Below are positions 14,851 to 19,529 of a stretch of DNA of 19,529 nt, piece after piece. The position numbers were made by a program, and so were the translations under genes. Each line of letters opens with the position of its first letter. The stretch's first letter is position 1. The notes beneath the pieces are model-generated. The model was given only the letters and a program-made list of their open reading frames with translations. It was not told the origin of the DNA and made no database searches. Source of the DNA: Clostridiaceae bacterium (lineage in GTDB: Bacteria; Bacillota; Clostridia; Oscillospirales; Acutalibacteraceae); NCBI GenBank assembly GCA_016293225.1, contig JAEDEQ010000033.1:1-19529 (forward strand), given 5' to 3'.

Positions 14851-14886
14851 TGCCAATTAACGGCAAAACTTCCAATTATTCGGCAA
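14851..14886. repeat. Two palindrome-like boxes about 20 bp apart upstream of the micropeptides
   Basis: TGCCAATTAACGGCA (14851-14865) and TTCCAATTATTCGGCAA (14870-14886) share CCAATTA and CGGCAA, placed two helical turns apart, and each is an imperfect palindrome. They look like tandem operators. Gene-free DNA runs from 14695 to 15020. Confidence 0.4.
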
Positions 14887-14917
14887 TTACTTTAAGTTAA
14901 AAAAATGGTATTAGCAC

Positions 14918-14936
14918 AACCTTAAACGAACCTTAA
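14918..14936 (-). promoter_or_regulatory. 11-bp-period direct repeat, candidate OmpR-type activator site
   Basis: On the minus strand TTAAGGTT-CGT-TTAAGGTT repeats with an 11-bp period, the spacing used by OmpR/PhoB-family regulators. TAATAC lies 17 nt after the first TTAAGG and could be a weak -10. No consensus promoter is otherwise seen for the micropeptides. Confidence 0.4.
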
Positions 14937-14965
14937 AAAAGTGCAGAATTTTTGGAAAAAAATTC
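14935..14965 (-). terminator. Weak candidate terminator after the lipoprotein gene
   Basis: GAATTTTT (14946-14953) pairs with AAAAATTC (14958-14965); on the minus strand TGCAC and then six T follow. The stem is all A/T except one pair, so read-through into the micropeptides is plausible. Confidence 0.25.
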
Positions 14966-15020
14966 ATAAAATGTTGATTTTTTCTTAATAATATACAAAA
15001 CATCTGATAAAAATTGTGAA

Positions 15021-15410
15021 TCATTCCGCTTTGATTCTTTTGAACGACAAGCTTCCCTTTGCATCGTCTCCGGTCACCCATATTCTGCACCGTCCGTCCC
15101 TTTCAACGGTAACGGTGAATTTCCCGTTACTCAGTCCGTTTCCCTTGTAGTATTCCTCTCCTTTGGGTGAGGATATAAGAAGCGAAACTTCGCCCTCAGT
15201 AAGTTCAATACTTACCTCAAGCCCGTCTCCTTTTTCAAGATACAGCTCCTCCTTTTCCGTTTTGTTCAAAGCGGAAAAGGAAAGCACATATTTGTTCTTT
15301 GTCTTATACTTGTTACCCACAAAATCGGGTTCGCAGGCACAAAGGGAAAGAACCATAAGCAGTGCAATGATTACAACAGGTTTTTTCTTTATCATATTAA
15401 TTTTTTCCAT
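15021..15410 (-). CDS. Small putative lipoprotein
   Basis: A 129-aa exported protein of no recognised family. A basic n-region (IKKK, 7-10) and hydrophobic core (PVVIIALLMVLSL, 11-23) lead to LCAC with lipid-accepting Cys26. The mature part is about 100 residues, rich in beta strands and charge: KYVLSFSALNKTEKEELYLEKGD reads as strands and turns (given here in part: KYVLSFSALNK), followed by GEVSLLISSPKGEEYYKGNG and WVTGDDAKGSLSFKR, resembling a small beta-sandwich. The start is uncertain: ATG 15410 (used), ATG 15395 and a TTG at 15419 are in frame, none with a good ribosome site, so translation is probably coupled to the EamA stop at 15416. Position at the end of an exporter operon fits an accessory or self-protection role, which is inference. 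Confidence 0.75.
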   Translation of the reverse strand: MEKINMIKKKPVVIIALLMVLSLCACEPDFVGNKYKTKNKYVLSFSALNKTEKEELYLEKGDGLEVSIELTEGEVSLLISSPKGEEYYKGNGLSNGKFTVTVERDGRCRIWVTGDDAKGSLSFKRIKAE

Positions 15411-15415
15411 TTGTA

Positions 15416-15829
15416 TCAAAGCAGCATCACAATTGTTCCCGCAGTGATGAGAAGACAGCCGACGAGCGATTTCGCCGTAAACTTTTCACCGAGAAAAGCA
15501 AATGCCATTATCAGCGTAAGAACAACGCTGAGCTTGTCAATCGGAACAACCTTGGAAACATCCCCGGTCTGCAGTGCTTTGTAATAGCAAAGCCACGACG
15601 CACCGGTTGCAATTCCGGAAAGAATCAGGAACAACCAGCTTTTTTTGCTGATTTCCGTAATTGAACCCTGAGCATCGGTTATGAAAACCATCAGCCATGA
15701 CATCAAAAGAACAACAACTGTTCTTATCGCCGTTGCAAGACTTGAATTGACGCTTTCAATTCCAACCTTTGCAAGAATTGATGTGAGCGCCGCAAAGACC
15801 GAAGAAAGTAACGCAAAAACCAACCACAT
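15416..15829 (-). CDS. Half-size EamA/DMT family membrane protein
   Basis: A 137-aa hydrophobic protein with about five membrane helices, matching one EamA domain. Full-size EamA transporters have two such domains in about 300 aa; single-domain versions are thought to act as dimers. Visible marks are the N-terminal MWLVFALLSSVFAALTSILA, the ATAIRTVVV segment (33-41), YYKALQTGDVSKVVPIDKLS (77-96) with the conserved helix-4 Pro and Asp, and FLGEKF (107-112). Substrate unknown; family members move small metabolites. The ATG at 15829 has AAAGGAG 7 nt upstream, and an upstream extension would overlap the permease gene without a ribosome site. It lies 19 nt after the ABC permease stop, hence the same operon. 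Confidence 0.88.
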   Translation of the reverse strand: MWLVFALLSSVFAALTSILAKVGIESVNSSLATAIRTVVVLLMSWLMVFITDAQGSITEISKKSWLFLILSGIATGASWLCYYKALQTGDVSKVVPIDKLSVVLTLIMAFAFLGEKFTAKSLVGCLLITAGTIVMLL

Positions 15830-15848
15830 TGTTTTTCTCCTTTGTTTT

Positions 15849-17447
15849 TCACAGTTTTTTATAAATTTCAGTTCCTCGCTTTTTGATCCACAGAATACAA
15901 AGCGCACAAAGTACCGCCACAACTGCCGAGGATATGATCAGAAACAGCAGTGCACTCATTGATGTGAAGAGAAGATAATACACACCGGCAAAAGCAAACG
16001 ACAGTATCCAACCTGCAAAAAGGGTAATGAGAACGCTGAAGCTCTGCTTGACAGCGGAGGTTTCGTTCGTCCAGTTGAGGTTTGGCATTTTCAGATTCAG
16101 CACGAGACCGATTGCCGAAAGGAATGCAACAAACAGAATCGGCAACACCGCAATTGCAATGCAAACGGCGAGGTTCGGGCGCAGAACAATGCAAACGCAT
16201 AACGAGCAAAACAGCGCAGGAACACCCGTAAGGAGCATGTGGAGATTGAATTTTGCCATCAGCACCTTCCACGCAGAAACCGGGAGCGACTGCGAAAGCC
16301 AGATGCTCTTTCCCTCAAGGGAAACGGATGCAGCCGAAAGGCTGTTCATTGTGGTTAACATACAAACCGCCAAAGTGCCGATGACGGTTGTGAAGTCTTT
16401 GCCGAAGCCCAGTTCCGTGCTGAACAGTTCAACAACCCAATTGCCTTTGATGAGAAGGGCAATTCCGCCGACAAAGAGGATGACTGTTCCGAGCGCACCG
16501 TTGAGCATATATGTCGGACTTGAAAGGAGGCGGGAGAGCTCTTTTGAAAGCAAGGCGGAATCTGCGCTCTTGAGTTTTGTCTGCTTTTCCCGGTATTCAC
16601 GGCGAGCTGTTTTTGCGCTTGATGTTGCAATCTTCAGAAAGCTTCTTTCCATCAGAATATATGTCAGCACAAAAAGAGCACCGACGCAAAGAACGGTTAT
16701 TGCAAGAGGCAAAGGCTCACCTTCGCCGACCTTTCCGAAAATATAAAGCGGATAAGCCATACCCTTGACCTTTTCGCCGATGGTCTGCGCATTCTGAATC
16801 ACAGTCTGCAAAAGGGTATAGGCGTTTGCATAAACATAGTAGTAAAGTGCAAGAAAACCAAGCGACAAAACCGTTGTAACAATGCTTTTGTTCTTGATTT
16901 TTACGCTGACTTTTGCAACAACAAGACCGAGTGCACACGAAAGGACAAGCACAATTACCGTGATTGCCGCCATGAGCACAAGCGAGCCGAAAAGCGCTTT
17001 TGCCGAAAAGCCGGCAACAACAAGACGCACAATAACCGCAGGAAGAATAACAATAATGCTATACATCGTGCCCATGAGATAAACTCCGAGCAGGCGGGAA
17101 ACCAGCAAGTGCCGTACCGGTATCGGCAGAGAAAGCAAAAGGTCATTGTCCTTTGCCTGATAGAGGCTTGAATATGTGTTGAAAACGCTGCCGAAAATTC
17201 CGAGCATCAGCGAAACAAGGGAGATGAGCGCAAAATACAGCCAACCGAGACCGACAGACACAAGCGGCTCGCACAGCGTCAGTGAAAGATAGGTAAACAT
17301 TGTTCCAAGCACGCCGACCATTAAAACAACAAAGAAAGCAATGAATCCTATGGAGCTTGCCTTTGAGCGTGCTTTACCTTTTTTTGCGTCATAGAAAAAG
17401 CTCTGATTGAGCTGATAAAGCTGTTTTTTAAGGAGTATTTTCAGCAT
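15849..17447 (-). CDS. ABC exporter permease
   Basis: A 532-aa integral membrane subunit with about 12 hydrophobic segments. The phrase YQAKDNDLLLSLPIPVRHLL (96-115) is typical of a Firmicute family of ABC-2-like exporter permeases. A charged cytoplasmic loop at about 285-315 (TARREYREKQTKLKSADSAL) splits the protein in halves, and SLEGKSIWLSQSLPVSAWKV in the second half echoes the first-half motif, so it looks like an internally duplicated permease. It pairs with the ATPase just upstream: the stop and start overlap as TAATG at 17449-17445, and GGAGG precedes. Exported substrate is unknown; lipids, peptides and drugs are all possible for such pairs. Confidence 0.9.
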   Translation of the reverse strand: MLKILLKKQLYQLNQSFFYDAKKGKARSKASSIGFIAFFVVLMVGVLGTMFTYLSLTLCEPLVSVGLGWLYFALISLVSLMLGIFGSVFNTYSSLYQAKDNDLLLSLPIPVRHLLVSRLLGVYLMGTMYSIIVILPAVIVRLVVAGFSAKALFGSLVLMAAITVIVLVLSCALGLVVAKVSVKIKNKSIVTTVLSLGFLALYYYVYANAYTLLQTVIQNAQTIGEKVKGMAYPLYIFGKVGEGEPLPLAITVLCVGALFVLTYILMERSFLKIATSSAKTARREYREKQTKLKSADSALLSKELSRLLSSPTYMLNGALGTVILFVGGIALLIKGNWVVELFSTELGFGKDFTTVIGTLAVCMLTTMNSLSAASVSLEGKSIWLSQSLPVSAWKVLMAKFNLHMLLTGVPALFCSLCVCIVLRPNLAVCIAIAVLPILFVAFLSAIGLVLNLKMPNLNWTNETSAVKQSFSVLITLFAGWILSFAFAGVYYLLFTSMSALLFLIISSAVVAVLCALCILWIKKRGTEIYKKL

Positions 17448-18154
17448 TATTCTTCCTCCAATTCAAGGAAAACTTCCTCAAGGCTGTCATCGCCCCTGAC
17501 CTCTTCCATTGTTCCGGAGCGGATCAGCTTTCCGTTTTTGATGATTGCAACCTTATCGCAAAGCTTCTGGGCAACCTCAAGAACATGGGTGGAGAAAAAG
17601 ATGGCGTTTCCCTTATCGCAGAATTCACGCATCATTTCCTTGAGGATATGCGACGCCTTGGGGTCAAGACCGACAAACGGTTCGTCCATGATGATAAGCT
17701 TCGGCTCGTGCAGCCAGGCGGAAATGACAGCAAGCTTCTGCTTCATTCCGTGGGAATAGGAACTGATGGGCTCGGCAAGGTCCTTTGTCAGTTCAAAAAG
17801 ATCGGCGTATTTTTTAATGCGCTCCTGCCTTTCCTCTGCGCCGACGCCGAAAATGTCGGCAATGAAGTTGAGATACTTTATACCTGTCATGAACTCATAT
17901 ATATCCGGATTGTCGGGGATATAGGCAAGCATCTTTTTGCAGGCTATCGGGTCTTCCTTTACCGAAATACCGCCGATTTTTATCTCGCCCTCATCAAACT
18001 GCAAAATTCCCGCAACGGATTTGAGCGTTGTTGTTTTTCCCGCGCCGTTGTGGCCGATAAAGCCGTAAATTTCGCCCGGCTCAATTTTCAGCGAAAGGTG
18101 ATCGACCGCCGTTTTATCGCCGAAAGTTTTTGTAAGATTTTTAATTTCAAGCAT
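17447..18154 (-). CDS. ABC transporter ATP-binding protein
   Basis: A 235-aa ATPase that drives the neighbouring permease. Walker A is GHNGAGKTTT (34-43), the signature is SYSHGMKQKLA (132-142, a common variant of LSGGQ in exporter ATPases), Walker B is LIIMDEPFVGLDP (153-165), and the switch His is His190 in FFSTHVLE. Length and the early MLEIKNLTKTFG start are normal for the family. I chose ATG at 18154 because AGGAGG lies 7 nt upstream; an in-frame start 15 codons earlier lacks one. It follows the hydrolase gene by 75 nt, which include a small GACGC-ATAAA-GCGTC hairpin (18176-18190) but no clear promoter, so the operon may extend to the right. Confidence 0.95.
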   Translation of the reverse strand: MLEIKNLTKTFGDKTAVDHLSLKIEPGEIYGFIGHNGAGKTTTLKSVAGILQFDEGEIKIGGISVKEDPIACKKMLAYIPDNPDIYEFMTGIKYLNFIADIFGVGAEERQERIKKYADLFELTKDLAEPISSYSHGMKQKLAVISAWLHEPKLIIMDEPFVGLDPKASHILKEMMREFCDKGNAIFFSTHVLEVAQKLCDKVAIIKNGKLIRSGTMEEVRGDDSLEEVFLELEEE

Positions 18155-18229
18155 AATTATACCTCCTATGTGTGGGACGCATAAAGCGTCGTGCTGCAAA
18201 TTTTGTGTTCCGAAAAATATCCGGGCTTT

Positions 18230-18916
18230 TCAGATGTGACCGTTCAAAAAAGCCTCGGCCGCTTTGTTGAATTCATCATGATTTTTGTTTGCGATGAAAT
18301 GGTCGCCCTCAACAAAAGCAAGCCTTGCGCCGGGTATCTTTTCGGCAATAAGCCGCGTGTGGCTTTCCTTAATCATGTCGTGCGTTCCGGCAATGACGAG
18401 AGTCGGCGCACAGATATATTTAAGCTCGTCCGGCTCAATATAAGGGTCGTTCACCATCAGGGAAAGCATTTCGGCGTTCTTCTTCGCCTTTTTGCTCAGG
18501 CGCGCAAACGGCTTTGCAAGCCTGTAGCCGAGTTCAATCGGAAGCTGAACTGATTTTCTGACTCCCTTAGGAAAAAGGTTTGCACCGTTGAGAATGAGCT
18601 TTCGCACCATTTTTGGGTTTTTGAGCGCAAACAAAAGCGCAATGTTGCCGCCGTCCGAAAAGCCGAGAATGTCTGCCCTTTCAATGCCGTGTTCAAGAAA
18701 AAACGCGCGAAGATCGTCCGCAAAGCGGCGGATTGAAAATTCTCCGCCGCCCCTCGGCGATTTTCCGTGACCTCTTGTGTCAACGGCTATGACGCGGCGG
18801 CTTTTTGAAAAAAACTCAAGCTGATTTTTGAAATATGTATGGTCTTCTCCGTTTCCGTGGAGCAGGACGAGGGGAAAACCCTCGCCTTTTTCTTCATAGT
18901 AAAGTGAAATGTCCAT
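18230..18916 (-). CDS. Cytoplasmic alpha/beta hydrolase
   Basis: A 228-aa alpha/beta hydrolase with no signal peptide. Oxyanion loop LLHGNGED (18-25), DTRGHGKSP (46-54), nucleophile elbow LGFSDGGN (84-91, Ser87), Asp180 in AGTHDMI and His206 in GDHFIAN give a full triad. Substrate unknown; relatives include esterases and thioesterases. The motif order and wording are close to the membrane-anchored hydrolase at 2045. I chose ATG at 18916 with GGGAG about 7 nt upstream; a longer in-frame version reaching 19048 would overlap the upstream gene. It starts 13 nt after the stop of another hydrolase gene, so both are one transcript. Two neighbouring hydrolases may act in one pathway. Confidence 0.92.
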   Translation of the reverse strand: MDISLYYEEKGEGFPLVLLHGNGEDHTYFKNQLEFFSKSRRVIAVDTRGHGKSPRGGGEFSIRRFADDLRAFFLEHGIERADILGFSDGGNIALLFALKNPKMVRKLILNGANLFPKGVRKSVQLPIELGYRLAKPFARLSKKAKKNAEMLSLMVNDPYIEPDELKYICAPTLVIAGTHDMIKESHTRLIAEKIPGARLAFVEGDHFIANKNHDEFNKAAEAFLNGHI

Positions 18917-18929
18917 TATTTTGCTCCCA

Positions 18930-19529
18930 TTATATATTTTCTTCATACCATTTTTCAAGTATTTTTTCATCGCCCTCAGCCATAAACGGATGCTCGCTTT
19001 CCTCGCTGACCGTGAGAGCGCAGCCGAACTTTTTGCAAAAGGCTTCAATGCTGTCCCTTGTCTGAAAATTGTCCTTTCCTGCGTAAAGAACGCAGGTGGG
19101 TATGCTCCACTCGGTTACCGGATGGGAAAGAATGTAGTTGTAATAATCCCACCTGAGCGTATCCACAGGCGTTTCAATTTCTTTTTCCCTTTCAAGGCGT
19201 TCCTTTGAAACGCCGAACCACAGCATCATGTTTTCGGTGAGTGTTTTCATGTCTGCTATCGGTGACTGGAACAGCGCCTTTTTAAAGTTCCTTTTTCCGA
19301 ATGTCTCAAGCGAGAAATATGCACCGAGACTGCACGCATAAAGCGAAAGCTCTTTCCACCGTCCGAAGGCATAGTCGGCAACCGCCGTCAGATCCTTTTT
19401 TCCGTTCCAGACATCGCAGCGTTCTTCGTCCGTTCTTTCCCCATGTTCAGGTAAGTCAAAGCTTATTGTCTGATAGCCCTTGCTTTCGGCAATACGGGCA
19501 AACTGTTCGGCATATTCTTTCCGGCTTTG
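18930..19529 (-). CDS. Alpha/beta hydrolase, N-terminus cut off by the window
   Basis: The visible 199 residues are open from the right edge to the stop at 18930. They begin QSRKEYAEQFARIAESKG, then SFDLPEHGERTD (middle strands of the fold), elbow LYACSLGAYFSL with Ser in A-C-S-L-G (Gly at the first elbow position replaced by Ala), a probable catalytic Asp in LYAGKDNFQT and His in ESEHPF near the end. The first strand and the oxyanion loop lie outside the window. An in-frame ATG at 19250 is internal, as the homologous sequence clearly continues upstream. The gene is followed after 13 nt by the second hydrolase. Substrate unknown. Confidence 0.85.
   Translation of the reverse strand, partial: QSRKEYAEQFARIAESKGYQTISFDLPEHGERTDEERCDVWNGKKDLTAVADYAFGRWKELSLYACSLGAYFSLETFGKRNFKKALFQSPIADMKTLTENMMLWFGVSKERLEREKEIETPVDTLRWDYYNYILSHPVTEWSIPTCVLYAGKDNFQTRDSIEAFCKKFGCALTVSEESEHPFMAEGDEKILEKWYEENI

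Noticed and set aside
16027..16746. 239-aa plus-strand open frame
   Set aside because: Antisense to the ABC permease; composition typical of a shadow frame.
1..19529. tRNA, rRNA, CRISPR array, insertion sequence or phage gene
   Set aside because: I looked for tRNA-like CCA ends, regular spaced repeats and transposase or integrase motifs and saw none.

Overview
The window looks like a chromosomal piece of a low-to-mid GC Gram-positive anaerobe of class Clostridia (Oscillospiraceae/Ruminococcaceae-like). The evidence is AGGAGG-type ribosome sites before almost every gene, TTG starts, the mix of an MBOAT/DHHW/DUF4358 surface cluster with secreted lipases and an OmpR-type two-component system, and A/T-rich intergenic DNA with sigma-70-like promoters. 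I see no rRNA, tRNA, CRISPR, transposase or phage gene. The species cannot be named from the sequence alone.

Layout. 1-1113 (-): murA, cut by the window edge, behind a leader of about 200 nt that can fold. 1565-1882 (-) and 2045-2884 (+): an unrecognised 105-aa protein and a membrane-anchored alpha/beta hydrolase, expressed from back-to-back promoters. 2964-6882 (-): a four-gene operon, SGNH hydrolase, DUF4358 protein, MBOAT acyltransferase and DHHW protein, that probably puts acyl (acetyl) groups on a cell-surface polymer. 7237-10654 (+): a response regulator and a large multi-pass sensor kinase. 10718-14109 (-): two large secreted enzymes, one ceramidase-like and one LCAT-lipase-like. 14309-14694 (-): two tandem paralogous micropeptides of 48 and 41 aa with their own terminator. 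15021-19529 (-): two cytoplasmic alpha/beta hydrolases, an ABC exporter (ATPase and permease), a five-helix EamA protein and a small lipoprotein.

How the parts may work together. murA and the MBOAT operon both concern the cell envelope. The strongest candidate for something undescribed is the 10.7-18.2 kb stretch: two short, Cys-free, amphipathic peptides with identical ribosome sites lie between two secreted lipid-hydrolase-like genes and an ABC exporter/EamA/lipoprotein operon, with a two-component system nearby. The lipase ends in an amphipathic helix resembling the micropeptides, and its nucleophile elbow carries Cys where Ser is normal. A membrane-active or lipid-interface peptide system (modulin-like or leaderless-bacteriocin-like) is a testable inference, not a demonstrated function.
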